In this document: positions 1 to 7,240 of the stretch, in pieces
Position numbering within the stretch: position 1 is the first letter of the stretch
Layout of the letters: every line of letters begins with the position of its first letter
Source: Lachnospiraceae bacterium
GTDB taxonomy: Bacteria; Bacillota; Clostridia; Lachnospirales; Lachnospiraceae
Direction of reading: 5' to 3'
DNA: 40,184 nucleotides
Assembly: GCA_017620375.1 (NCBI GenBank)
Contig: JAFZQN010000150.1
Span: 1 to 40,184, forward strand
Translations under genes and position numbers: made by a program
The notes under the pieces: generated by a model
The model's database searches: none
What the model was told of the DNA's origin: nothing
The model's input: the letters and a program-made list of their open reading frames with translations, nothing else

Positions 1-89
1 CATCGCCTTATCCCGGTAATTACCTTTACCTGGCCATCCCACATAAAGGATATTATTTTGTTTAGATATCTATCTCTTTGAAATATCAT
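1..89 (-). CDS. AAA family ATPase, N-terminal fragment (cut by window edge)
   Basis: Only the first 29 codons lie in the window; the gene runs off the left edge. The peptide starts MIFQRDRYLNKIISF and reaches VKVITGIRR, which is the lead-in to the Walker A loop (usually ITGIRRCGKS) of the AAA_14/DUF4143 ATPase family. Start chosen at the ATG (87-89) because GGAGG lies 8 bases upstream on the minus strand. These proteins usually carry an N-terminal AAA domain and a C-terminal PD-(D/E)XK-like domain; their cellular role is unknown. Three related ATPases and one remnant occur elsewhere in the window. The promoter and flanking repeats lie at 104-216. Confidence 0.7.
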   Translation of the reverse strand, partial: MIFQRDRYLNKIISFMWDGQVKVITGIRR

Positions 90-103
90 ATTTCAAGCCT
101 CCA

Positions 104-216
104 TTGCAAACTTTGGCAACAAATTGCACAACCTGTCAATTGAATAATATCGCATTGCAATCAGAAAGTCAACAGATTAATTGCAAACTTCAGCAATTAG
201 TTGTGAAAGTTTGCAG
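104..216 (-). promoter_or_regulatory. promoter with private repeats for the left-edge ATPase
   Basis: On the minus strand a sigma-A-like promoter is seen: TTGACT (167-172), 17-bp spacer, TATTAT (144-149). It is flanked by copies of a motif starting TTGCAAACTT: 104-127 and 181-204 in plus orientation, and 193-216 (CTGCAAACTTTCACAAC) in minus orientation, overlapping the second copy. The layout, with repeats upstream of -35 and between -10 and the start codon, looks like operators. The sequence facts are direct; operator function is inference. Confidence 0.6.
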
Positions 217-223
217 TACGAAA

Positions 224-247
224 ACAAGCCGTCGTAAGACGGCTTGT
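224..247 (-). terminator. hairpin, probable terminator of the 367-1578 gene
   Basis: A perfect 10-bp stem (ACAAGCCGTC / GACGGCTTGT) with a GTAA loop, followed on the minus strand by only a short T run. It lies between two minus-strand genes and is probably the end of the upstream transcript. The weak T run keeps confidence moderate. Confidence 0.5.
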
Positions 248-284
248 ACTCATTTTGCGTATAATCCGCTGAAAAGTACTGTTG

Positions 285-360
285 AGCAGAGTGCGAAGCG
301 TGTCATGCTGAACGGCATGTACGGTGGTGTGAGAGGGCGGTTAATTCCGCCCTACTCGAT
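285..360 (+). mobile_element. group II intron 3'-end remnant (domains V-VI)
   Basis: The stretch resembles the end of a bacterial group II intron: a domain V-like hairpin (CATGC, TGAAC loop region, GCATGTACGGT), then GTGTGAGAGG, a domain VI-like stem (AGGGCGG 334-340 / CCGCCCT 347-353) and the typical terminal CTACTCGAT. No reverse transcriptase gene or intron 5' end is present; only about 110 bases separate it from the hairpin at 224-247. The lower domain V stem pairs poorly, as expected of a decayed copy. Recognised from general knowledge of intron ends, not from a search. Confidence 0.45.
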
Positions 361-366
361 TGGGTA

Positions 367-1578
367 TCAGTATAATATCCCAAACATCCATAAAGGAATC
401 TTATTGCCTCTGCCGATTTCGGTGTCATCTATAGCAAGGTAACTGTCAGGGATATCTTTGATCTGCTTAAAAGATTTATCTTTACCTCCAACCTCGAACA
501 GATATTTACCGTCTACGATAAAGTCGCCGGTTATCGGATATAATACTTCAGCGTTGGAAGCTTTTAGCTGATTCAGAAAAAAAGTTTCTCTTTTGGTTCC
601 GACATTTGTGTTTTCTGTCAGGGAATACATTATATTTGTATTATCACAGTATATTTTATCGGGCTTTGCCATATTTTTCAGGTTCGCTTTTTCAGAAGAA
701 AGAATATTAAGCAGGTTTGCTCTGTCCAGAACATTCAGCATTTTTAATCCATGATTTCTATCTGTTTCCAGCTGGCGATATAATTCGACCATATTAGGTG
801 TCTGAGGACAGCTTTGTGCTAAGATATACAGCATTTTTTTGATCTTCTGTATTGTTGGATAACTTATGGCTTCTACAGCAGGATAATCACTTTCGAGAAT
901 CTGGTTTGTTATCTGAGATAATCTTTGTCCATATCCCGAAAAGACTTCTTTGTAGAAGGGGTAATATCCTTTCACAAGGTATTCCGAGAAATGCTTTAAT
1001 ATGGGGATATCTGATAGTATATCCATAGCTATAGTCCGATGTTCTTTAAGTAGAACAGGAAGAGATACGGCATTCCAATCACATATATCTTCAAAATACA
1101 GATATTCCCTAAAAGATAAGCCGGGAAGTTTATATGTGACCTGTCTCCTTGATAGGTCTCCGCTGTTATAATCTATTTTAAGAAGAGAAGAACCGGTATA
1201 CACAATATTTAGTCTGGGAAAGTCATCATAGATGTTTTTAATAACAAGCTGCCAGTCTTTATGATAATGTATTTCGTCGATGAAAACATGGGTACCGCCG
1301 TTTTTATAATGAGTGTCAATTAGATCAAAAAGTGAATGGGTTTCAAACCAAAGATTATCTAATGAGATATATAATGCATTATCCGGACAGTCTCTGAATG
1401 CATCTTTTATATGCTGAAGTAAAAGTGTCGTTTTTCCGGTGCCTCTGGACCCGGAAATGCAGATCAAGCGATCTCTCCAATCAATTTTATGTATCAGAAA
1501 ACGTGTGGTAGTCAGGATGTTTTCCCGTATTCTTCTGTTTGAAAGCTCTAATATTTTATAGTATTCTTCAATCTCCAT
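367..1578 (-). CDS. AAA ATPase with DUF4143-like C-terminus
   Basis: A 403-residue AAA ATPase of the AAA_14/DUF4143 type. Walker A is GSRGTGKT (about 43-50), Walker B is VFIDEIH, and YTGSS looks like the sensor motif. The C-terminal part has the GDFIVDGKYLFEVGGKDKS pattern (Asp, then Glu-x-x-x-Lys) of the nuclease-like fold of this family. Start chosen at the ATG at 1578 (GAGG six bases upstream); a longer frame from GTG at 1611 has no ribosome site and would overlap an operator-like repeat. Family function is unknown; roles in DNA handling or toxin-like systems have been guessed. It stands alone, with its promoter in the 1599-1643 repeats. Confidence 0.8.
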   Translation of the reverse strand: MEIEEYYKILELSNRRIRENILTTTRFLIHKIDWRDRLICISGSRGTGKTTLLLQHIKDAFRDCPDNALYISLDNLWFETHSLFDLIDTHYKNGGTHVFIDEIHYHKDWQLVIKNIYDDFPRLNIVYTGSSLLKIDYNSGDLSRRQVTYKLPGLSFREYLYFEDICDWNAVSLPVLLKEHRTIAMDILSDIPILKHFSEYLVKGYYPFYKEVFSGYGQRLSQITNQILESDYPAVEAISYPTIQKIKKMLYILAQSCPQTPNMVELYRQLETDRNHGLKMLNVLDRANLLNILSSEKANLKNMAKPDKIYCDNTNIMYSLTENTNVGTKRETFFLNQLKASNAEVLYPITGDFIVDGKYLFEVGGKDKSFKQIKDIPDSYLAIDDTEIGRGNKIPLWMFGILY

Positions 1579-1598
1579 ATACGACCTCACGAAAAAGA

Positions 1599-1643
1599 TG
1601 TTTGTAAACACTATTATATATCATAAAATAATGTTTGTAAACA
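1599..1643 (-). promoter_or_regulatory. promoter with paired TGTTTGTAAACA operators
   Basis: Two identical near-palindromes TGTTTGTAAACA lie at 1599-1610 and 1632-1643, 33 bp apart (about three helical turns, same face). A minus-strand promoter runs through them: TTTACA (1636-1641, inside one palindrome), 17 bp, TATAAT (1613-1618); the second palindrome begins just downstream of -10. This is a classic repression layout, probably autoregulatory. Confidence 0.65.
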
Positions 1644-1703
1644 TCTTTTTGTGACTTTTAAATATTTATATTTTTGCATCTTTTGGCAATATTTTTATGA
1701 AAA

Positions 1704-1802
1704 TTTTTTGTCCCTTTTTTGGAGTTCATACGTTATATTATTATAGAGGGGGACATAGAGCTTTTTATGATCCTATCTAACAATATTGGTAGTGCACACC
1801 AA
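1704..1802 (+). promoter_or_regulatory. R1: ECF-like promoter plus structured leader, copy 1
   Basis: First of five near-identical elements. TGTCCC (1709-1714), 16 bp, CGTTAT (1731-1736) form an ECF-type promoter; an A/T tract precedes it. Transcription probably begins around 1743-1746, so the RNA starts in stem 1: TAGAGGGG (1744-1751) pairs with CCTATCTA, with CATA/TATG inside it. Stem 2 is TATTGGT (1784-1790) / ACCAATA (1798-1804) around the invariant loop AGTGCAC. It drives the helveticin-like gene. An alternative sigma-A reading (TTTTTG, 17 bp, TATTAT) cannot be excluded. Confidence 0.75.
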
Positions 1803-1843
1803 TAAAAATCAAAAATAATAATCGGCTTTTTGGAGGTATGAAT

Positions 1844-2989
1844 ATGAGTAAAATAACTGAATCAAATGAAATTATCCGGGAAAGAATAAAGGTAGACAGA
1901 GATGGTTTTGATAATCAGGAAGATTATAATAAGTATATAGAAGAACATCCTGAAGAAATGCCAATACCACAGGAAATGATAGAAATAAATGCAAATTATA
2001 ATATAAATGTTACTGCTACACCACTATATAAAATCGTGGACAACTTATCCGGGGCATGGACGAATGCGGTTCAAAAAACGTTTATTCTGGGAAGCGATAT
2101 TTATATTCTTCAGCGTAATGGGGCAAATATGAGACTTACAAGATGTCATATTTATTTAAATACTGCATCAGCTGTTGACCGTATGACATTAAATAATTTC
2201 GGGCATAGTCAGACACTGGATTTTATTGATTATGATAGTGAAGGTCATCCTCGTTTTATCATTGCTTGCAAAGCGGGTTCTACGGATTATAAGTGGTCTT
2301 TGAGGATAGGCAGAATAACTTACATTGCAGGAACTACTAAAAACGATACTGATATTCCGACGCTTTCCTCTATAGAGTATGCTAATATCGGGGGATCTTC
2401 TTTTGGAACATTATTAAGAGTAGATGCTGGACTTTCAACTAACAAATCAAGATTAGTTATATGGGCAAAAAGCAGTACCGGTAAAAATCAATATAGTGTT
2501 TATAACATGAGTCAGATTTCCTCAATATTTGATGCTAAAGAAACTGCTCCATCGGGAAGCAAAGATACACCTTGTACAAATTCATCAGTTCAAGCAGCTT
2601 TGTTGTCGAGTGTTATACAAAACGCAACGAATGTTATGTTACCCAATAATTCTTTTCAGGGATTAGATTTAAAAAATAATGATATAATCTTTATTGATGG
2701 AGGAAAGAGTACAGATATCCCGAAAGTTGGATATATTACAACCTATATTTTGTCTTCGGGGACTCTTTATATGACTTGGCTTTTTAATGCAACGGTAGTA
2801 GATAATGCGGGAGAATTGACTAGTTCAGGTGTTGAGATAGAATCCCCGCAAGTGATTGGAGATACCTTGTATTGTACCTTTTTCTTTAGCAATAAGACTG
2901 TTGCAAATGGAAGGTTTTATATATATACTATTCCTATATCAGCATTTTCTTTGCCAAATTCTGTTGCGGAGGGAAAAAATGAAGACTAA
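1844..2989 (+). CDS. helveticin J-like class III bacteriocin family protein
   Basis: A protein of 381 residues with no signal peptide or membrane segment. From memory its order of motifs parallels Lactobacillus helveticin J: GHSQTLDF (GHTQTWEF in helveticin), NDTDIPTLSSIEY, then SFQGLDLKNNDIIFIDGG (SIQGYDLDNDGNIYIS) and IESPQVIG (VESIQIIG). Helveticin J is a large heat-labile bacteriocin with a beta-propeller-like fold. The N-terminal ~50 residues are acidic and lie outside the similarity. Start chosen at 1844 (GGAGG seven bases upstream); the ATG at 1838 is too close to it. The 3' end overlaps the next gene by 11 bases, implying coupled translation. Bacteriocin activity is inference; no immunity gene is obvious unless it is the coupled gene. 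Confidence 0.65.
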   Translation: MSKITESNEIIRERIKVDRDGFDNQEDYNKYIEEHPEEMPIPQEMIEINANYNINVTATPLYKIVDNLSGAWTNAVQKTFILGSDIYILQRNGANMRLTRCHIYLNTASAVDRMTLNNFGHSQTLDFIDYDSEGHPRFIIACKAGSTDYKWSLRIGRITYIAGTTKNDTDIPTLSSIEYANIGGSSFGTLLRVDAGLSTNKSRLVIWAKSSTGKNQYSVYNMSQISSIFDAKETAPSGSKDTPCTNSSVQAALLSSVIQNATNVMLPNNSFQGLDLKNNDIIFIDGGKSTDIPKVGYITTYILSSGTLYMTWLFNATVVDNAGELTSSGVEIESPQVIGDTLYCTFFFSNKTVANGRFYIYTIPISAFSLPNSVAEGKNED

Positions 2990-4289
2990 GTATAGGCTTT
3001 TAGTCATAATTGGGACGATATTTTTATACTTCTGTATAAATAAGGGGATAGCAGTATATGCAAATCCGATAGAACCTGAAGGATGGACAGTATATAATAA
3101 GTCCATAAAAGAATGTGGAGATTTCCAATATTATATTCAGGAAAGTACAGGAAGAGCATATATTACAGGCTATCTTGGACAGGATGAGAGCCTTGTGATA
3201 CCGGATTGCCTAGATGGGATAATAGTTGAGGGTATTATTGATATGCATCGGAAAAACCCGATTAAGTCAATAACACTCGGAAAACACTTCGGAGAGATGT
3301 ATGCAACCGGAAAGTGTACAGCATCAGAGTTTGGAATAGAAGAACTTGAAACTATAAAGGTTTCAGAAAAGAATGAATATTATAAGGCGTACAAAGGCAT
3401 GCTTTTTAGTAAGGATAAGAAAACACTATATTATTGTCCTAACAGCATAAATGAAGATGAGGTTGTGATACCAGGGGGAGTTGTTGCTGTTTCGGATGGG
3501 GCATTTAATGATAATCTTACGATTAAAAAAATAGTCTTTTCTAAAAAAACAAAGATAGCAAGTTTGTATAACTGTTTTAACAACATGCCTGCTCTTGAAG
3601 AAGTGGTATTTTCAAAAAAAATTAAATTGTTATCAGGTTGTTTTAATTCATGTCCTAAACTGCAAAAAATCCTGTTTAAAACAGGAATCAAAAAGATATA
3701 TGGAAGTTTTTGTTTCCTGGATAGCCTGAATTTTGTAGAATTTTCGGAAAGTTTGGAATATATAGGGATGGATGAAGAGCCGGCATTTGTAGCATGTCCT
3801 TTGTTGAAAAGTGTGGTTATTCCCCCAAATATTAGATATATAAACGGAAATTCCTTTGATAAAGGGACTGTTATTAAGTGTCCTGACTATATAATAAAGG
3901 GGGCTTTACCCGGTGACAACGGTTCATACTATTCTGCATTAATAATTAATGGGGAAACAATAAACTATGATAGATTAAAAAAAATAGTTCAAGCAGATAA
4001 GTTTACAAAAATGAATATAGGAACTAAAAGAAAGCTTTCTCTTTGGGCAACATATGCGGATGCGTTTTTTGATGATGAATTAATCTATACCGGAAAAATG
4101 TTGTATGGGGTTGTAGACTCCCGAAGTCTTGACACAGAATTGATTAATTTTATATCTGATCATCCTGAGATAATTAAAGTGTCTGAATCCGGTGAATTAA
4201 CGGCGCTTTCAAAAGGAGCAGCAACGATTACTGTGAAACTGGGAACAAATAAAAAACTAAAACTTCAGTTTATGGTAACGGTGATTTAA
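2979..4289 (+). CDS. secreted BspA-type leucine-rich repeat protein with Ig-like tail
   Basis: A 436-residue protein with an N-terminal signal peptide (hydrophobic core LLVIIGTIFLYF, cleavage after about VYA). Residues ~60-300 contain irregular BspA-like repeats (LRR_5 type: VVIPGGVVAVSDGAF, LEEVVFSKKIKLLSGCF, LKSVVIPPNIRYINGNSF). The last ~90 residues resemble a bacterial Ig-like Big_2 domain (VSESGELTALSKGAATITV). Start at 2979 has GGAGGG six bases upstream, inside the end of the helveticin-like gene, so the two are translationally coupled. Surface binding is the known theme of the family; a role as partner or immunity factor for the bacteriocin-like protein is only suggested by coupling. 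The operon ends at the hairpin 4305-4373. Confidence 0.75.
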   Translation: MKTKYRLLVIIGTIFLYFCINKGIAVYANPIEPEGWTVYNKSIKECGDFQYYIQESTGRAYITGYLGQDESLVIPDCLDGIIVEGIIDMHRKNPIKSITLGKHFGEMYATGKCTASEFGIEELETIKVSEKNEYYKAYKGMLFSKDKKTLYYCPNSINEDEVVIPGGVVAVSDGAFNDNLTIKKIVFSKKTKIASLYNCFNNMPALEEVVFSKKIKLLSGCFNSCPKLQKILFKTGIKKIYGSFCFLDSLNFVEFSESLEYIGMDEEPAFVACPLLKSVVIPPNIRYINGNSFDKGTVIKCPDYIIKGALPGDNGSYYSALIINGETINYDRLKKIVQADKFTKMNIGTKRKLSLWATYADAFFDDELIYTGKMLYGVVDSRSLDTELINFISDHPEIIKVSESGELTALSKGAATITVKLGTNKKLKLQFMVTVI

Positions 4290-4304
4290 ATCATATAGTA
4301 ATAT

Positions 4305-4373
4305 TATGGAGTTGACACTAATACCCCTGCCGCTATTAATCAGGCGACAGGGGGTATTAGTGTCAACTCCATA
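4305..4373 (+). terminator. very long inverted repeat at the end of cassette 1
   Basis: The arms TATGGAGTTGACACTAATAC... and its complement pair over about 23 bp before one bulge, then continue in CTGCCGC/GCGACAG around a short loop. No good T run follows directly. The inner part (CCGC ... GCGAC with a C-A mismatch) matches the hairpins at 6593-6630 and 8157-8196. Probably the cassette terminator; the unusually long outer arms may be a separate repeat. Confidence 0.6.
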
Positions 4374-4450
4374 TGTTATAATTATTGTCAATAGCTCAAA
4401 ATATTACTCAAAAAAATGCTCAAAAAAATTTTCAAAAAAATTTTTTGAAT

Positions 4451-4550
4451 TTTTTTGTCCCTTTTTTGGAGTTCATACGTTATATTATTATAGAGGGGTA
4501 CATAGAGCTTTCTGTGATTCCCTCTGAAAAGGTTGGTAGTGCACACCAAA
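4451..4550 (+). promoter_or_regulatory. R2: ECF-like promoter plus structured leader, copy 2
   Basis: TGTCCC (4456-4461), 16 bp, CGTTAT (4478-4483). Here stem 1 is AGAGGG with CCCTCT, a perfect pairing where R3-R5 have a G-A mismatch; the inner pairing is CATA/TGTG. Stem 2 is TTGGT/ACCAA around AGTGCAC. It precedes the secreted C39-like peptidase gene by about 44 bases. An A/T stretch with its own weak inverted repeat lies just upstream (4420-4457). Confidence 0.75.
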
Positions 4551-4593
4551 ATGCTTAACATATAGTCATTGTATTAAAGAAAGGGGTCATATA

Positions 4594-5328
4594 ATGAAAA
4601 AGATATTAAGTGTTATATTGGTTATCATTATGTTGCTTTCAATGAGCGTTAACGTTTTTGCAGCAGAAAACAACATTGATACTGCGCAGGCAAATATTGG
4701 AAACAAGTTCGGTGGCGAAATGGTACTGACAGATCAGCAGAACGCGGAATATCTGGCAAGTCTGTCGGAAGATGAGTTGCAGAAGATAGCTGAAAAAGAG
4801 AATGTTGCTACTCAAGTTTTGAGAAACAAAAAGACAAGATCTGGTAGCCTGATTATTGTTCCTAATACATACACAATGTATCAGCAGGAAACTGACACCT
4901 ATTGTATTCCCGCGACTATCAAAAGCATTTTGATGTATATTAATGGCACTTCTCCTTCTCAGTCTACCATTGCTGCAACTACGGGAACTAATCCTACAAA
5001 TATTCCAGGCTATCTGAATGATCGCCAGAATGAGTGCTATTATATTTATACGGCGAAGAGTGAATTCAATCAGGATGGTATGTGTTCCAAGCTGTATTCT
5101 ACGATTTTTTTTAGCCATGTTCCGGTGTCTATGGGTATTTCCGGAACTACAACTTCTAATTGGTATTATGAGACCGCCGGTCATAGTTTGGCTGTGTTTG
5201 GAATTTATGATGACTATTCCTACATCAGATTTGGTGATCCTTTGGGTGATAGAGTTGCTGGCTGTCCGTATTTTTACACTAAGAGTGCAAGTTTGAGTTA
5301 TAGTGTTTGTACGAGAATTGTATGGTGA
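4594..5328 (+). CDS. secreted C39-like cysteine peptidase family protein
   Basis: A protein of 244 residues: signal peptide 1-23 (cleavage near VFA-A), a ~65-residue charged pro-like region, then a papain-fold domain of the Peptidase_C39_2 type. Candidate catalytic residues are Cys104 (ETDTYCIPATIKS), His197 (TAGHSLAV) and Asp215 (RFGDPLG). This fold is used by exported peptidases and by GG-peptide processing domains; here there is no attached ABC transporter, so it acts outside the cell. The ribosome site AAAGGGG precedes the ATG. The next gene starts 24 bases downstream. It might mature or degrade another secreted product of the regulon; that is inference. Confidence 0.75.
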   Translation: MKKILSVILVIIMLLSMSVNVFAAENNIDTAQANIGNKFGGEMVLTDQQNAEYLASLSEDELQKIAEKENVATQVLRNKKTRSGSLIIVPNTYTMYQQETDTYCIPATIKSILMYINGTSPSQSTIAATTGTNPTNIPGYLNDRQNECYYIYTAKSEFNQDGMCSKLYSTIFFSHVPVSMGISGTTTSNWYYETAGHSLAVFGIYDDYSYIRFGDPLGDRVAGCPYFYTKSASLSYSVCTRIVW

Positions 5329-5351
5329 TTATTCCAAAAGAGGAAAATGAT

Positions 5352-6584
5352 ATGAGCTATAATGCTAAAACATTATTCGTTGCTTGTGCGTTGATGTTTT
5401 CCTTAGGACTATATGGATGTTCGCAAAAAGTACCTGAAAATGATATATCATCGGAGCAAAGATTGATTCCGAATGAAATGATTTCCATATATGATGCAAA
5501 TGATAATCTTCTTGTCAACATTGAGCATTTTGGTTCTATTACTCAAACTGACAAGGGCTTTATTTATTCAAAATTGGCAACTGGTTCAAGTAGTGAAAAC
5601 TATGTGATGGATTACTTCTATTATAATTTTTCTACGAAGGAACATCAAAAATTAGGCACTATTGAAAAATGGGTGTATGAAGCGTCATATGATTCATTTT
5701 CATACAATAATCATGTGTATATGCTTATTACTACCGGTGATGACTATAACTTTGATGAAACAGAAAGTTATTTATATGACATCAATTTGACGGAGAAATC
5801 GATGAGTTCCCATTTGTTGGAAAATGCAGGGTCTCCGTACAATTCAATGTCACTTTTTAATGATAAAATATATATTGTTTCACCTGGAAGAGAATTATGT
5901 TATGTAAACAGTTATGATATTCAGACAGGGAGTTTAAAAGAAATACAAAAGTATACTTTCGATTCTGAAACAAATTCTGGTGAAACCATACGACATATTT
6001 CTGCCGATAAGGATTTTATATACTTATTACGCTTGCGCATGAGTAATGAAGCGGAAGCAATAGTGTATATAGATATTTTTGACTCGAAGTTTTCGTTGAT
6101 ACATTCTCTGGATGTTACAGATGATATTACTGCAAACACTTTAGCGTCTGAGAGTAAAAACAATGAAGCAAGACAACTTGTTTCGCACTTTGAAGTAAGC
6201 AATACTTTTGTTTATTATGAAAATTTCAGTATATCAAGGGCACTGTTTGAAATACCAAACATAAGATTAGAAAAATCTGATAATGTACAATCCAGGCAAA
6301 TATTTGAGGCAAGTCCTGACTTATACAAAGCCGTAAGTACTTCTTCAAATGATAATTTGAGCATTTTCTATGAGGCATATCATAATAAAATATTCATCTT
6401 GGATGCTGAAACGCTTACAATAAAAGAAAGTTCATTTTTCATTGAGGAGCCTAATTACTGTATTACATATATGACGCACAATTCTCAAGGAGATGTTTTA
6501 CTTTTCTTAGATTATATAAATGCCAACGCTTCAGAAACATTTCCGCGTAAAATTTATTGTGTTAACATTTCAGAGTTCGATTGA
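5352..6584 (+). CDS. putative lipoprotein, beta-propeller-like
   Basis: A protein of 410 residues. The N-terminus MSYNAKTLFVACALMFSLGL ends in a lipobox-like LYGC, with Cys23 as the likely lipidated residue. The rest is a series of beta-strand-rich segments of the form 'DKGFIY', 'NNHVYML', 'NDKIYIV', 'DKDFIYLL', suggesting a six- or seven-bladed propeller. Start chosen at 5352 (AGAGGA eight bases upstream); earlier ATGs overlap the previous gene and would bury the signal sequence. It is the second gene of cassette R2. No enzyme motif seen. A membrane-bound immunity or sensor partner of the secreted peptidase is possible but unproven. Confidence 0.65.
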   Translation: MSYNAKTLFVACALMFSLGLYGCSQKVPENDISSEQRLIPNEMISIYDANDNLLVNIEHFGSITQTDKGFIYSKLATGSSSENYVMDYFYYNFSTKEHQKLGTIEKWVYEASYDSFSYNNHVYMLITTGDDYNFDETESYLYDINLTEKSMSSHLLENAGSPYNSMSLFNDKIYIVSPGRELCYVNSYDIQTGSLKEIQKYTFDSETNSGETIRHISADKDFIYLLRLRMSNEAEAIVYIDIFDSKFSLIHSLDVTDDITANTLASESKNNEARQLVSHFEVSNTFVYYENFSISRALFEIPNIRLEKSDNVQSRQIFEASPDLYKAVSTSSNDNLSIFYEAYHNKIFILDAETLTIKESSFFIEEPNYCITYMTHNSQGDVLLFLDYINANASETFPRKIYCVNISEFD

Positions 6585-6592
6585 AGTATAGT

Positions 6593-6630
6593 AAAATCCC
6601 CGCCGCTTTGAATCAAGCGACGGGGATTTT
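6593..6630. terminator. bidirectional terminator, CCCCGCCGC family
   Basis: AAAATCCCCGCCGCTT pairs with AAGCGACGGGGATTTT around TGAATC. T runs on both strands let it serve the lipoprotein gene (plus) and the ATPase remnant (minus). A single internal C-A mismatch is shared with the hairpins at 4305 and 8157. Confidence 0.8.
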
Positions 6631-6635
6631 CAGTA

Positions 6636-7046
6636 TCAGAACCATCTCCGCGATATTTCCCCAAACCTCGGGAGCTTCAATGACATGTATCCGTAATTGT
6701 TTGCTTTGATTATCCCGCGCTTCTTAAGACGGTCCCTGTATACTGACATCTGTCCTGATGTCATACCGAGCTGTTCACGTATATCTGCGATTTTTTCATC
6801 TTCACCCGTAAAAAGGATCCTAATTATCTCTCTTTCTTTTGGCGATAGTTCACTCCATATTTTTTCATAGACATAACTTTCCAGGTACTCGTCATATTCA
6901 GGTAAAAGGTCATCTATACTTTTAGATAGTCCTTTTTTAATATTCTTGTCCCAGTAGATAAATCCCAGTGCCTGATAGGCAAATGCGTAACCTTTCGTCA
7001 ACTTGGCCATACGATTGGCATCGGCAGTTGAGATTTTTATAACTTG
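6636..7046 (-). pseudogene. 3' remnant of an AAA ATPase gene
   Basis: The open frame encodes only the C-terminal third of an ATPase of the same kind as the gene at 21721: LTKGYAFAYQALGFIYWD matches the family's post-AAA helix, and LSPKEREIIRILFTGEDEKIADIREQLGM with MSVYRDRLKKRGII is a winged-helix DNA-binding tail. The P-loop half is missing. The frame stays coding-like upstream of the first ATG (7010) to a stop at 7047-7049, with no ribosome site, and 10 bases further the R3 element begins. The missing half was evidently replaced by the R3 cassette or lost with its arrival. Confidence 0.7.
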
Positions 7047-7058
7047 TTATAACTTTTG

Positions 7059-7180
7059 TCAATAAATCTTTTTGTTAAAATTTTTTGTCCCTTTTTTGGA
7101 GTTCATACGTTATATTATTATAGAGGGGGACATAGAGCTTTCTGTGATCCCATCTAACAATGTTGGTAGTGCACGCCAAG
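7059..7180 (+). promoter_or_regulatory. R3: ECF-like promoter plus structured leader, copy 3
   Basis: TGTCCC (7086-7091), 16 bp, CGTTAT (7108-7113). Shares an extra upstream tract (TCAATAAATCTTTTTGTTAA) and downstream bases (CCAAGAC...TTAACT) with R5, so R3 and R5 are the closest pair. Stem 2 ends in GCCAA rather than ACCAA, keeping a U-G pair. It drives the gene at 7241. Confidence 0.75.
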
Positions 7181-7240
7181 ACTAATTAACTGTTTTATCA
7201 GAATTAATTAGTTGTATTATATTCACGAAAGGGGTATATT

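Noticed and set aside
104-442. Open frame of 112 codons on the plus strand
   Set aside because: It starts at a TTG, runs through the ATPase promoter repeats, a terminator hairpin and the intron remnant, and into the 3' end of an opposite gene; no ribosome site.
4306-4527. Open frame of 73 codons over the cassette 1 hairpin and R2
   Set aside because: It reads through both arms of an inverted repeat and a promoter; composition is low-complexity (Ser/Lys/Phe).
4639-5184. Minus-strand open frame of 181 codons opposite the C39-like gene
   Set aside because: No ribosome site and no domain; the plus-strand frame has a signal peptide and catalytic motifs.
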